Below, piece by piece: positions 1 to 11,900 of a stretch of DNA of 19,512 bases (position 1 is the stretch's first letter; each line of letters begins with the position of its first letter). Source of the DNA: Jimgerdemannia flammicorona (taxonomy: Eukaryota; Mucoromycota; Endogonomycetes; Endogonales; Endogonaceae); the NCBI GenBank assembly GCA_003990745.1, contig RBNI01002150.1:1-19512 (forward strand). The letters run 5' to 3'. Position numbers and translations under genes: made by a program. The notes below the pieces were generated by a model, which saw nothing but the letters and a program-made list of their open reading frames with translations, was not told the origin of the DNA and did no database searches.

Positions 1-3000
1 TATGGCTAGCACCCACCCTATAGTAAGCCAACTATTACCCACCCCACCCACAAGCCGAGATCGCAAGTCCTCCCATCTACCCCCCTCTCCCACCAATCTA
101 TGCCCTAAACCCAGCTGATTCCCTATCTCAGCCCAAAAGTCCCCCAGAACCTCGCACTCTCCTAGCCAATGTTCTGGCGTCTGTACATAACCTCCAGCTT
201 GCCCAACATCATAACACTCCTCACATTCAAATTGTCCTCCATCCACCAAATGCCCTGCACGGAAATTCAGCATGACATTCCTCTGCAACATTCTCCACCA
301 TACCACCCAGTACTTGGGGGGAAGCCACCACTGTACCTCTACACTCTAAGACCATACACTAGCCCAGTCCCACTCCTCGCCGATCCCTACCCCCTGCCAG
401 CCACCCGGCCAAAGATCCTGGCCAAGCCCCTGCTGGCACTCTACCCCTTCCCCAATATCAAATGTACCAAGTGGAGCACCTCCCAGTAGCACTCTATCCC
501 AATGCCACATATTCGGTCCCCACACTGCCTCCCCCTCATTGCCTTGCCAGCGCAGGCCAATTCGGTGTACCCCATTAGCCACACCCCACCAAAAGCCCTT
601 AAACCTCAACCGCTGAATCCCATTGAACCCCACCAAAGAGAGCAGATCACCGGAGGACCCCCGAGGAGAAGTCCGCATCTCCCATACCTTCTGCAATAGA
701 GGCACCCAGCTCCTGCCCTGCAGTTCCACAGCTCTTTTCAACCACCAAGCTCACAAACAGTGCAACCTTTTAGGAAAGTCCACCAGCCCAAGACCTCCCC
801 TGACTACCGGCCTTGCAAGAGTATCCTAACTGACCTGGGACCTCCTCCCCGCCCAAATCCAATCTTTAGCCATCTTCATCAGCTTCTTCACTACCCATGC
901 TGGGAAGTCAAGGTGATATGCTACATACCATAGCTTGGGGAACCAGTAAACATTCAAAATCGACACTTGCCCTGCTAGAGAGATATGGCGACCTCCCCAT
1001 CCCTGGAGAGCCTCTCCCCAAGTGTTCACTCTGCTCTCCCACCACCCTCGTGGCAAGACAGAACCATATACAGAGAGGAAGATGCCCAAGTACCGCACCA
1101 TCTCACCAGTAGGGACAATTGTTCCAATGACGTCCCCACCCACTAGCCCATTTCCAAGCACCATTGTCTCACACTTATACCAGTTGAGCTTCACTCCCGA
1201 GTGGGCCTCATACCATTCCACAGTCTCCTGTAGTGCCTCTATATCGGCCACCTTCTCAAGTCCAACCACCATATCATCCGCAAAGGCCCCCACCTTCCAC
1301 ACTATACCATATATAGAGAGCCCTGCCACCTTCCGGCAAATCCTATCCATCAAAGGCTCCAGCGAAAGGGCATACAGAATAGGGGACAGCAGATCTCCCT
1401 GAGGAACCCCTCTTCCCAAGGAAAACGCCCTCCCATGGTGACCATTATACATCAGAGCTGCCCGACTGCCCTCCAGCAGACTCAACATAGAGGTACTGAA
1501 CCTTGGGGGTACTCTAATTCGGTCCAACACCTTGCCCAGCCACACTCACCGTACATGGTCATAGGCCTTCTCCTGGTCCAAAAAGACCAACCTGCCATCC
1601 AGGCCGCAGGCCCAGGCCCCTTCAATCATACCATGAACCCATGCAGTTCCATCTCTTATAAGCCTGTCCCCAACAAAGCCCTGCTGCTCCTCCCCCAGCA
1701 CCTGTTGGGCGACTTGCTGCAGCCTTGCGACAACCACCTTAGTCACCATCTTCCTGTCCATATCCAGAAGCATGATCAGTCTCCAGTTCTTCCAGTCTTC
1801 TCTCCTCCCCTTCTCCTTATACAATAAGGCCACCAGCCCGAGATCCTGCTCCCCCACCCACTCACCGTTCTGAAGGACATGGTCACAAAGAGCAGCCATC
1901 TCCCCCAAAACTCCAGGGACATCAATCATCTTCTTCCAGAAGTCCCATGGCATGCCATCCTCCCCAGGCGCCGTCCCTAGTTTAGTTGCTGCCAAGATAC
2001 TCTGAATCTCCTCCCCCTGCACCGGTAAGATCAAGTCCCCCAGTCCATCTACCTGTGGCGGCCTCCACTCTTCCAGTGTGTCTGCAATCCCTGCTGCATC
2101 AGCACCCCCTTCTCCCTCACTCCACAAGCTCTGCCATCTCTCCTTCAACACCCCTAGGATTTGTTGTGTGCCTTGTATCATATCCCCATCCACATCCAAA
2201 ATCCCATCCCACCGATGATGCACTCTCCTAGCTTTGAGAAGTCTCGATAGATATCCAGTAGGCCGCTCTCCCTCCTCCAGCCCCTGCCACCATAGTCTAG
2301 CAGCTATGCCCCGCATATGGTCCTCCTCCTCTTCCCTCAACACCTGTTGTAACTCCACAATCTCTAATTTCACTCTCTCGATCCTCCAATCCTCCACCCC
2401 AACAGTAGTAAGCAGATCCACCCAATCCATTTGTAATCTCCTCAGCCTGTTGGAAGCCCACCTTATACGCCTCCTCCTCTGTCTCCCAGCCTCTCTACCA
2501 GCCTCCCCCCAATAAACCCTCGCAGCCTCTTTCAATCTCATCCAGCGGACATCCACAGGCAAACCCTCATGCCCCCAGGCCGAAATCTTTGCCTGAATAT
2601 CCACCACCCACACTTCCCACAACCCCTTCTCAGCCAGCAGGGAGGAGTTAAGATGTCAATGTCTGGGTCCATCTCCACTCCCCCCAAACTGCCCCTGCCC
2701 CAAGAGTCCCCAGTGAACAGACCATGGGCACCACGCAACCTCCAATGTCTTCCAAACATCTGACCCCCAGCACTCCGCCGTCAGAACCCAATCAATCCTC
2801 GTGCCCAAGCCATTCACCTAATGTGTATAGACCCTCGTATCCCCCTACCTCTTCCTGCCCATATCCCTCAATGAGCTCAGCATCTCCACCTCCTCCTATG
2901 TATTCAGACCTCCACTTCTACCCCCAGCACTCCTCCCTCCATCAGTTCTGTCGAGATGCTGATCCCTAACCATATTAAAATCTCCACCGAGTATATTGAC

Positions 3001-3393
3001 CCCTTCCTCCAAGAGAATACCCTCCTCCAACAGCTCTCTTATCCATACAATCCTCTCACCCCTAGCCGCAGGGCAGTAGCAGGAGCCCACCTTCACTGAT
3101 TCCCACCCTGGCCAATTCCAATCTCCCCAGACCAAACAATCACCCCAGCTCCAGATGTTCCCCAATTCGCTCCTACCCTTCCTCACCAAAATCGCTACCT
3201 TACTAAACCAAGCTGTGGCCCTACCCCATTCCCTAGTCCACTCTACCCGATCGTCCTCATCCTCACATCGAACATCCTGCAGTAAAAAGAGATCAGCCTC
3301 CAATCCCTTGAGCCAAGTAAAAATGTTCTTGCGCCACCCAGAGCCCCGTAACCCATTCACATTCAAAGATAAAATGTTGGTTGTACTGTTCAT
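1..3393 (-). pseudogene. LINE A ORF2: endonuclease/reverse transcriptase, 3' partial, stop-ridden
   Basis: The ORF2 polyprotein should nick target DNA and reverse-transcribe the element from the nick. Domains in order: an APE-like endonuclease (about 3380-2700) with LNVNGL, LLQDVR, GGDFN and RIDWVL; a reverse transcriptase (about 2050-1000) with FLDQEKAYDHV near 1550-1590, GVPQGDLLSP and AFADD (catalytic Asp pair at 1273-1278); and a C-terminal CCHC zinc knuckle (CEEC ... EHWLGEC, 225-154). The frame stays open to base 1. Internal stops are TAG 2896, TAG 2845, TAG 2818, TGA 2656, TGA 1546, TAG 826, TGA 751 and TAG 346. B keeps TGG (Trp) at 2896, 2845, 2818, 2656, 826 and 346. The endonuclease SDH motif reads SVH here (2716-2718), whereas B has Asp. 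The RT order and motifs suggest the L1/Tx1 side of LINE diversity; the clade is uncertain. Confidence 0.87.
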
Positions 3394-3424
3394 AAGGAAT
3401 GAATATAGAATGTGGTCCCCTCCT

Positions 3425-5458
3425 CTACAAGTCCGCAGTCCGTACCTCCTGCACCAAGTCCAAGTCATGTTCCGCAGCCAGCTCTCTTTCTCCTGCTTCC
3501 TGTGCTGCCAATGCTCCCAGCAGTTCTACCATCACCCCATCCTCCCACTCCTTAAATTCTTCTCGATACTCCAGACAGGCCCCCTACCAGAGCCACAATC
3601 CATGACGCTCCACCCAGCAGTATGCAGTCCGCTCACCAGCAACCGCCCCAAGTTCTGCCCTCCTCACCTCATCAACCTCATACCCCTCCTCCTCCAGGAA
3701 AATATGCAGAATCTCCACCTTCAGGGCCTCCTCCACTCCATCACCACGCAGAATCCTTGCCTAATGCTCCTCAGGTATTGCCCGCAAGTCCACTTCTCCC
3801 AAAGCTTCAGCCGCCAGATTGTCCATCACTGTGCGCATCCACAGCAGGTTCCCCACCTCCTTCCCTCCTGGGGTCCCTGGCCGCCCTGCTTCCAGCATCG
3901 TAGTATCAACTCCAATACTAGCAGCCTCATCCCACTCCTCCTCAGGAACATCCACCAGCTCGTCCTCGCCGACTGCCACCACCTGACCCTCTTGCCCCAC
4001 ATCAGGAACCCCAAAGCGCATCTGCTGGGCCCCCTGCATCTTTGTATCTACCATCGGCCCTCGCTTCCCAACCGGGCTCCTCCTGATAAGTGGGGGGGGG
4101 GTGGCATCCAACTCCGGCTCCCACACCTCAAAGGTACCATCCACAAACGGGTCCTTGCCCTGCACCCCTCCAGCCTCTGCCTCCTTGGCCTCTACCTTCT
4201 CTCCTCCTTTCCCAGCCCAGACACTGGCTTCAGTGCCTCCAGACTCCTCAGTTCCAACTGTCATCTTCTTCCTCTCTCCTGTCATGCTCGCCAACAGCTC
4301 CCTCTGCCTCAAGCGCCCCTGGGCCCGCTCCCACTGCTTCTTATCCATACGGACGCACTTCCCACCCACCACTTCGAGATGCGTCGACTTCTCATACAGT
4401 TTCCAGGTCTTCGCCCTCCTCTCCACAGCACCACTCAGCTCCTCCAGCACCTCCAACAAATCCTCCTCCTCCTCTTCACTCCCTTTCACCCTTGACACCT
4501 TGCAGACAAAGGCCCCCCACATCAGCACTGAGGGCCAGTCACTCCCCTTCCCTGTGGCCTCCTTGCCTGCCAGCTGAATCCTGACATCCACATCTCCCGT
4601 CCTGATCTCAGTCCCCTCCTATACTTAAAAGCCGACGTCTACAATGTCACCATACTCCAACATCACCTCCTCCACCCTCTTTCTCGTCTCCTCCTTAGTC
4701 ACCATGGGCACCCTCTTCACCTGAAGCTGCACTACCCTGGGGTCCCAATGCAAGCACCATACCATGGAGACCACCACCTCTCCAACCACAACACCAGTCT
4801 TCAGTGCCTCGTCCAGTGGACCCGCCTCCTCAAAGCCCACCTCGACCCCTTCCAGACCCTTCAAGAACTTCACCAAAGCTGCCCCAGCCACCTGCTTCGA
4901 GACAAGCCCCAGTACCATCCTTGCTGTCACCGCCAAGCCCCGGAAGCACAAGGTCACCGCAAACTCCGAGATTGATTTCTTGAGTAACGGGGCCACTGCC
5001 AGCCCCGTCACACCATCTGCCAGGTCCTCCTTCCTCATCGGGAACCCCTGTCCCCCCTGGCCATCAGCTGTCACATCTCTTTTTTTCTCCAGATTCGCCG
5101 TCACACCACCATCAGCAGTCCCGCTACTACCCCCAGCAGCCCCTCCACTTCCCCCACCTCCCACTAGCGAAGGCCCAGCTCCCCCAGCAGCCTCAGCCTT
5201 CTGCTTCCCCTTCCCTCTATCCTGATCCCTGCGGGCTCCCATCGGCCAGCCTCCAGTCCTCAGCGTATCCGCGAAGCTCTACCTCTGCTGCCCTCCAGCC
5301 CCCCCACCAGTGCCACTGCCACTACCCGAGCTGCTCTGTCCACTTGAGCCACCGAAAGACCCCATCCCCAGCCCATGCCTCCTCCCAACATACTGCTAGT
5401 CGAAAGCCCCAGGTCCACCCGACCTGGTATGCACCTCGGCTTGCTTGCTGCTTGACAT
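3425..5458 (-). pseudogene. LINE A ORF1 (putative RNA-binding protein), stop-ridden
   Basis: ORF1 of LINE A, 677 codons before the terminal TAG at 3425-3427. The ATG at 5456-5458 is chosen because B has the same context with ATA there. The N-terminal quarter is Gly/Ser-rich. A central region of alternating strands and helices (about 5000-4500) looks like the RRM-like nucleic-acid-binding part found in many LINE ORF1 proteins, but this is inference from pattern only. An acidic run of Glu residues and a charged helical stretch follow (about 4500-4320). Internal stops are TAG 5396, TAG 5279, TAA 4625, TAG 4619, TAG 3761 and TAG 3584, all in one frame. At 5396, 4619 and 3761 copy B has TGG, and at 3584 it has CAG. 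The product would bind LINE RNA and help form the ribonucleoprotein; this copy cannot make a full-length one. Confidence 0.8.
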
Positions 5459-5541
5459 TTTCTTAGTATCTTTCTCCAATAAACGACTTGAAAGTGTGTT
5501 GCGAAAGTGTGTGTAATGTGAATTGTAGTAGAGAAAGATGG
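5459..5541 (-). other. 5' leader of LINE A
   Basis: On the minus strand this stretch aligns with the start of copy B (6815-6899). Shared blocks include TTACACACA, CTTTCAAGT and GGAGAAAGATACTAAG just before the ORF1 start. It defines the approximate 5' end of the family and shows that A is not 5' truncated. No TATA box or other promoter element is obvious here. Confidence 0.65.
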
Positions 5542-5599
5542 TGGGCTGCCCTTCAGATACAGTTGGCTAAGAGAGTAGATAATGAGTAGTTGATAGTCA

Positions 5600-6720
5600 G
5601 ATGGACTCTGACTATTTAGATTGGACTTACTTGATAGCTGGGAAGGCACAGAGTTCAGAATAGAAGATATAGATATCAGAATGAGGCTGACAGACCAGGT
5701 GAATATGGGGAAAGCAACTGATTGACTGGTAGTTCTCAAATAGTAATCTGTAGAGTATAAGGTCTCATGAGTAAATTGAAGGCTGGAGGAAGAAAAGGAC
5801 TTACTAGAGGTGTTAGAGGATCTAGCTGAGGCTGTGAAGAGAAGAAGATTGATCTGGAAGAAGTTTGAGGCCAAGATGATAGTGGAGATCATGAATGGAA
5901 AGATGGTGAGGCTAGATTGGGTGGCCTGGGAGAGGGCACAGGAGAGGTATATTCAGAAGGATCTGCTGACTAAGTTGAGAGGGGGGCAGCTGAGGGAACC
6001 TCCACTGAAGAAGCTGGATCAAGAGTGAGTTCCTGAGCAGAGAAGAAGGGATTAGCACCAGAGATGACCTCAGGAGGGAGAGGAGGCCTAGGGCTGAGTG
6101 TCATAGTAAAGGATACAGAGATGTAGAGGTGAACCACTCCCAGTATAGAGTACTAGAGTGGGCTGGAGGAGATAATGAACTGTAGGATATACTGGAGGAG
6201 GATTGAGATGAGTCAGTAAGAAATGCAGAGGATGGTCAGATAGAAGAGAGGAATTGGGTGGCCTAGAGAGTAGAAGAGGCTGTGGGTGAGGAGAAATAGT
6301 TGTGAAAAATACTAAAGAATGTGACAGTGGAGGAGCTAGGGGGAGAGGACTTTAGAGTTCTGAGTGAGAGATACTGGAGTGAAATCCTATAGTGCAAGAA
6401 GATGCTGCAGAAACTCCAAGATGTAATTATGGCAGCTTTGTTGGAAGTGAGATATATCAAGTAGATGATGACAGAGAGGTGGTACTTCTGATAATTACAA
6501 ATAATAGAGCTGTATATGTATATGTAGGGTCTGAGAAAGAGGCTGGCAAAGTAGCAGGTAGTGTATAATGAGCATCAGATGGAGATGAAAGCTGTGGATG
6601 GTATAGATTGTCAGGAGATCTTAGAGGTTTTAGAGACTCAGCAGGGAGAAATGGATGAGCTTAAGACAGAGAGGAACCTAGATCTTGCTGGGGATGTGGT
6701 GAGTATAGAATTATAGGGTA
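5600..6720 (+). pseudogene. LINE E ORF1 remnant
   Basis: The C-terminal half of ORF1 with many stops and some frame changes. The best preserved part is 5810-6025, where a 72-codon open stretch matches A's charged helical segment (compare LEELSGAVERRAKTWK in A with LEDLAEAVKRRRLIWK here, and VAWERAQ with KQWERAQ). A second recognisable block near 6330-6400 contains VLSERYW, where B has VISNEYW and A has a TAG in place of the Trp. It is more decayed than A and contains no functional protein. Confidence 0.7.
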
Positions 6721-6751
6721 GATGGCTATTCTTCTAATAATATTATTCAAT

Positions 6752-6814
6752 ATAAATAGTATAACTAGAATCTTGTCTTTGAATATCAATGAGATATAAG
6801 GAGTAATGAGATAT
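6752..6814 (+). pseudogene. LINE E ORF2, first codons (endonuclease N-terminus)
   Basis: Reads N-S-I-T-R-I-L-S-L-N-I-N-E-I, matching the ORF2 start of A (NSTTNILSLNVNGL). The ATG has become ATA at 6752-6754. The reading breaks off at the left target-site duplication of B and continues after B at 12538. Confidence 0.75.
6798..6814 (+). repeat. Left target-site duplication of LINE B
   Basis: AAGGAGTAATGAGATAT here matches AAGGAGTAATAAGATAT at 12521-12537 at 16 of 17 positions. The first two A residues of the right copy could also be part of the poly(A) tail, so the duplication is 15-17 bp. It belongs to E's endonuclease coding sequence. Confidence 0.85.
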
Positions 6815-6899
6815 AACAGGCCTTTCTCAGCTACTATTCATGTTACACACATTTTACAACATACTTTCAAGTTGTTTATTGGAGAAAGATACTAAGGCA

Positions 6900-8921
6900 A
6901 TAGCAAACAGCAAGCAATCTGGAGTGTGTACTAGGCAGGGCAGCCCTAACACATTTGACTGGCAGCAGGTGGGGAGAGGTCCTGGCCTGGGGGGAGGTAT
7001 GAGGGAGCTGTTGGTAAGAGGACAAGGAGGGGGAGGAGATAGTAGTGAAGGACAGGGGTCTGGGAGGGCAAGCTATATGGAGATGATAAAGGGGAGACAG
7101 CAGATATTGGGGCTAGAGAGATGGCTGAAGAAAGGCAAAGAAATAGAGAAGACAGCAGTTTACAGGGGAGTAGCCCTTGGTAGTGAGAGCAGTAGAGCTG
7201 AGGAAGTAGTGGCTGGGGTAAGTATGATGACTGATAGGGATGGGACTGCCAATCTGGAAAAAAATCCAGATATGACTGCTGATGGCACAGCTGAGCAGCA
7301 GGGGCTTAGAGGGCAGGGGAACTTGGCAGATAGTGTGATGGACCTGGTAGTAGCCCCATTACTCAAAAAATTGATCTCAGTATTCACTGTTATACTGTAC
7401 TTCTGAGGCCTTGCAGTGATGGCAAAAATGGTATTGGGTCTTATCAATAAGCAGATAGCTGGAGCAGCATCAGTTAAGTTTCTGAAGGGACTAGAGGGAG
7501 TGGAAGTGGGCTTTGAAAAGGCCAAGCATTTGGAGGAGGTGCTGAAGGTTGACCTGACTGTTGGAGAAGTGTTTGTCCCTATAGCAAACTGCCTAAGATG
7601 GGACCCCAGGGTGGTACAACTGCTGGTAAAAGGAGTGCCAATGGTGACAGTAGTAGAGACAAGAAGGAGAGTTGAGGAGATTATGGCAGAGTATAGTAAG
7701 GTGGTGGATATTGACTTTAGGGTTTGGGAAGGAATCTCACTCAGGACTGGAGATGTAGATGTGAGGATGCAGCTAGTTTGGAAGGAGGCTACTGGGAAGA
7801 TAAGAGACTGGCTGTTAGTGATGGTCTGGGGGGCAATCTTATATAAGGTAATAAGGGTGAAGGGGAGTGAGGAGGAGGAAGAGGATTTGTTGAAAGCATT
7901 GGAAGAGCTGAGTGATGTGGTAGAGCAGTGGGCAACAGCTTGGAAGGCTTTTATATAGTCAACATACTTAGAGGTAGTAGATGGAAAGTAGATTAGAATA
8001 GACAAGGAGTAGGGGAAAAGAGCTCAGGGGTGCAAGTGCTAGAAGAAGCTATTGGCTAAACTGGAAGATGGACCTTAGAAGGATGTGGGTGGAATGGTGG
8101 AGGTGGGGAGTACCAAAGTGAGTGTCTAGGCTGATGAGAATAGTGGGAGTGCAGAGAAGGTGGCAGGGGAGAACAGGCAAGTAACTGGCAAGGATCAGTA
8201 TGCTGATAGTATATTTGAGGTCTGGAAGGAGGACTAGGAGGGATTGTCTACCCCTACTCCTCTTATCAGGTGAGGTCTGGCTTCTCAATGTAGAGTGGTA
8301 GAGGATGTGCCAATGAGGGGAGCCCAGTATGTGCAGTTTAGAGTTCCTGAGTTGGCAAATAGGGGACAAGTGGTGGAGGTTGGAGAGGAGGAACTAGTGG
8401 ATGTCCTGGAGGTGAGAAACAAGTCTGCGAGTGCAGGGGCAGACATCACAATGCTGGATAGAGGAAGACCAGTGACTCCTGGGGGGAAGAAGGTGGGGAA
8501 CCTGCTGTGGATATATAGAATGATGAATAACTTGGTGGCTGAGGAGTTGAGGGAGGTGGACTTGAGAGTAATAAGTAATGAGTATTGGGCAAAGATCCTG
8601 CAAGGGGATGGGGTAGAGCTGGCATTGATGGCAGAAATCCTTGCAGTATATCTGGAGAAGGAAGGGTATGAGGTGGATAAGGAGTAGGAGGCTGAGCTGG
8701 GAGGAGTTACTGGTGAGAGGGCTAAATACTGTTGGGACAAGTATCATAGATTGCAGCTCTGGCAGGAGGCCTGCCTGGAGTACCATGAGGAGTTTGAAGA
8801 GAAGGCAGATAGGGAGATGAATGAGCTATTGACTGGACTGGAGGCTCAGAGGATTGAAGAGAAAGTAGTGACTACAGAGTATAATCTGGATATAGTGCAA
8901 GAAGAGGTGAATATGGAGTAG
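6900..8921 (+). pseudogene. LINE B ORF1, start codon lost, stop-ridden
   Basis: Homologue of A's ORF1 and of similar length (674 codons to the terminal TAG at 8919). The initiator aligned with A's ATG is ATA at 6900-6902. Open stretches up to 7403, 7416-7955 and 8295-8684 are all in the same frame. Shared landmarks with A include TANLEK, FLKGLEGVEVGFE, WDPRVVQL, the acidic run before DLL, and VGNLLW. Internal stops include TGA 7404 (A has an Arg codon) and TAG 7956. Between 7956 and 8294 there are several more TAG codons, two of which align with Gln in A. Putative RNA-binding role as for A; not functional. Confidence 0.8.
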
Positions 8922-8955
8922 TAGGGATATACTGGATAATACACTGAGTTTTATT

Positions 8956-11900
8956 ATGAATAGTACAATCAATATTTTCTCTTTAAATATGAATAGGTTA
9001 TGGGGCACTTCTTGACATAGGAACATTTTTACTTAGCTGAAGAGATTGGAGGCCAATCTCTTTCTCTTATAGGATGTTATATATAAGGATGATTTGGATA
9101 GGCTGAAATGGATGAAGGAATGGGGAGGTGAGACAGTTTGGAAGGGCAAGGTTGGGATTCTGGTATGTAAGAGTTGAGGGGTGATACAGGAGATGAGGAG
9201 CTGAGGGGAGAGATTGGTCTGGGGAGAGTAGATATATATAGGCTGGGAGCCAGTTACAGTGGGCTGCTATTACTGCCCTGCTATACAGAGTGAGTAGTGG
9301 ATTGGATGAAGGGTCTCCAGGAGAGTTGGGTCCTTACAGAGGCTGGGGTAGATGTGCTTGGTTGTGATTTCAATATGGTCTGAGATGCATGAGTAGATAG
9401 AATAGATGGTGGAAGGGGAGGTGAGAATAGCAGTAGAGAGTTGGTGGTATGGGAGGATGTGGAAAGGCTAAGTACTTTGGTAGATGCTGGTAGGGAGTAT
9501 TGGGGAGATAGGAGGGTATACACACACTGGGCAGAGAGTCTAGAGATAAGGATTGACTAGATGCTAACAGCCAGCTACTGAGGATTAGATATTGGAAAGT
9601 CACTGGAAGTGGAATGGTGCCCTTGGTTGGATCATTGGGGGCTGTTAGGGCAGGGATATTTTGGGGGGAGTAGAGATGGACCTGGACATTGGTGCCTCAA
9701 TTCTTCATTACTACGTGATAGGATCTATTGAAATGTATGAGTGGAAGACATTCAACTGAAGGTGGAGAGCTGGAGACAGGAATGTGCCCTGGTTGGTGTT
9801 AGGTTGATGAGGATGAAAGCAATGGCCAAGGTTTACTGAAATGAGGGTGGTAGGGAGGCTGGGAAGCAGAGAAGGTGATGGGTGAGATGGGCTTCTGTTA
9901 GACTGATCAGACTCTTGGAGAATTGGGCAGAGCTAGCTATAGTGGTAGAGAGGAGAGAGAATTGGAGATTGATGAGGACAAAAAAGGAGATTGGGGAGTT
10001 ACAACAGGTGCTGAGAGATGAGGAGGAGGCAAGGATGCAGAACATCATGGTACAGCTTCATTGGCAGAGGTTGAAAGAAGGAGAGAGGACCTCTTTGTAT
10101 CTCATGAGGGCCCTTCAGGCGAGAAGGATACAGTAATGGTGGGAGAGGGTGATTGACTCTGACAGTATACTGGTACATGATATATAAGACATCCTTGATT
10201 CACTAAAGGAGTGATGGAGTAGATTATGGAGTGAGGAGGAGGGGGGGGCAGATGCTGCTGCTATTGACTAGGCATTGGAGGATTGGCACCCTCCTTGAGT
10301 AGATGGGCTGGGTGACTTGATATTGCCAGTATAGAAGGGGGAGATCTACTAGGTTCCTGCTGCAATAACCCTAGGCATGGCACCTGGGGAGGATGGTCTG
10401 CCCTGAGACTTCTGGAAGAAGGTAGTGGAAGTCCTAGGAGTTCTGGGTGAGATGATGGCATTGTATAACTCCATATTACAGACAGGGAGATGGGTGGAAG
10501 AACAGGATCTGGGGTTGGTGACACTGCTTTACAAGAACAAAGAAAGGTGTGAGGACTAGAAGAACTGGTAGCTGAAATACTGCTAGATATAGACAGATAG
10601 TTAGTGACTAAAGTAATGATCATGTGACTACAAAAGGTGGCTCAGTAAGTCCTGACTATTGAGCAGAGAGGCTATGTGGGAGGCCAGCTCATTAGGGATG
10701 GTACAGCTTAGGTGCATAAAGTTATTGAAGAGGCTAGAGCCTGTGGACTAGAGAGGAGTATCATTTCCCTTAGGTAGGAGAGTACCCCAGGGGGACCCAC
10801 TGTCCTCCATTCTATATGCCCTTTCCCTAGAGCCCCTAATGGACAGAATTAGACAGAAGATAATGGAGCTCTCTGTCTTTGGGATTGGGTGGAAAGTTGG
10901 GGCCTTTGCAGATAATATAGTTGTTGGCCTAGGATCTATAGCTGAGATTGAGGAGCTCAAGAAGACAGTGGAGTGGTATGAGGAGAACTCTGGTGCCAAA
11001 CTCAATTGGCACAAGTAGGAAACAATAGTGTTGGGCAATGGTCTGGTGAGTGGAGACATTATTGGAACAATCTTCTCTACTAGTGAGATAGTGCAGTACT
11101 TGGGTATTTATTTGTCAGTATATAGATCAGTACTGGCTAGACTTTAGTGGAAGCAGAGGATTGGAATCTGACGAGAGGCCCTGCGGAGTTGGGAGGGTCG
11201 CCATTTATCTCTAGCAGGGTATGTCTTGATCTAAATATCTATTGGCTGCTGAAGTTGTGGTATCTGGCTTATCATCTGGACTTCCCAGCCTGGAGTAATT
11301 GTTGAAGCTGGCCAAGGAGTGGTTCTGTGCTAGAAGAAGGGATCAGATCAGTTGGGAGGTCTTATCTTTACCAGTGGCAAGAGGAGGACTTGGGCTGGTC
11401 GTTGTTTAAAGTAGCTAAACTGCTTAAGGACATGGTAGTTGAAGAGAGCAGTGGAATTGAGAGGAGGCAGTTGAGTTCCCCTATTACAGAAGGTCTGGAA
11501 GATAAGAACCTCACCAAGAGGCTCAACAGGTGATCTCCTTTCATTGGTGGGGCTTCAGAAGACCACACAGCTGCAATATAAAGGCTTCTGGTAGAGAGTA
11601 GCAGAGGGGGCATGCAATATTGGAATTCATTGGCAGAGCAATAAAGGAGAGGTAACTTGGAACCTAGTGATGTAGAGATGAGACTGAGTGTTGTTGGGAG
11701 ACATTCCCTTAATCATATTCAACATTGGTAATGGGATAGACTGCCAAAGAGGACAAGGCCAGGTTCTGTGGCCTAGTAGATGGCAGGGAGTTGGTTTTAG
11801 GGAAGAATAGAACTGGCATAGTATGTGGACCTGGAGTACTGAAATGAGGGGGTAGATGCCATCAAAGTACTGGGTGGTCTGATGGCACATGCTGAGGAGA

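Larger units (their letters stand above)
1..5541 (-). mobile_element. LINE copy A (non-LTR retrotransposon), 3' end outside window
   Basis: A two-ORF LINE read on the minus strand: 5' leader, ORF1 (5458-3425), a 31-bp gap, then ORF2 (3393 to the window edge). It belongs to the same family as copies B and E, because the 5' leader, ORF1 and ORF2 align almost throughout with B. By comparison with B, roughly 340 bp of the 3' end lie beyond base 1. Neither ORF has a net frameshift over about 5.4 kb, yet there are 14 internal stops. The 5' end is placed where similarity to B's leader fades (around 5537-5545), so it is approximate. Right of it begins copy E in the opposite orientation, so A was probably inserted into E. 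No duplication can be tested because A's 3' junction is missing. Confidence 0.88.
5542..6814 (+). mobile_element. LINE copy E, left part (ORF1 half and ORF2 start)
   Basis: A heavily decayed plus-strand copy of the A/B family. Recognisable ORF1 similarity starts by about 5600 and is clear from 5790, where an acidic run is followed by a helical stretch matching LLEVLEEL of A. It continues to about 6700, and the ORF2 start follows at 6752. The copy is interrupted at 6814 by the insertion of B and resumes at 12538. The left boundary with A is approximate; the 5' part of E is absent here and may lie beyond A, outside the window. Confidence 0.75.

Noticed and set aside
4092..4101. G10 homopolymer as a frameshift site in LINE A ORF1
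   Set aside because: The frame is the same on both sides and encodes a Pro run, so no frameshift is needed.
3155..4495. 446-codon plus-strand open frame
   Set aside because: It is antisense to LINE A ORF1 and ORF2. The Pro/Ser/Leu/His-rich product reflects a GA-rich coding strand read backwards, and it has no domain.
5260..5892. 210-codon minus-strand open frame with a hydrophobic N-terminus
   Set aside because: It crosses the A/E junction and is antisense to E's ORF1, with its end out of frame in A's ORF1, so it is a chance composite.
7160..8005. 281-codon minus-strand open frame
   Set aside because: It is antisense to LINE B ORF1, which aligns convincingly with A on the plus strand.
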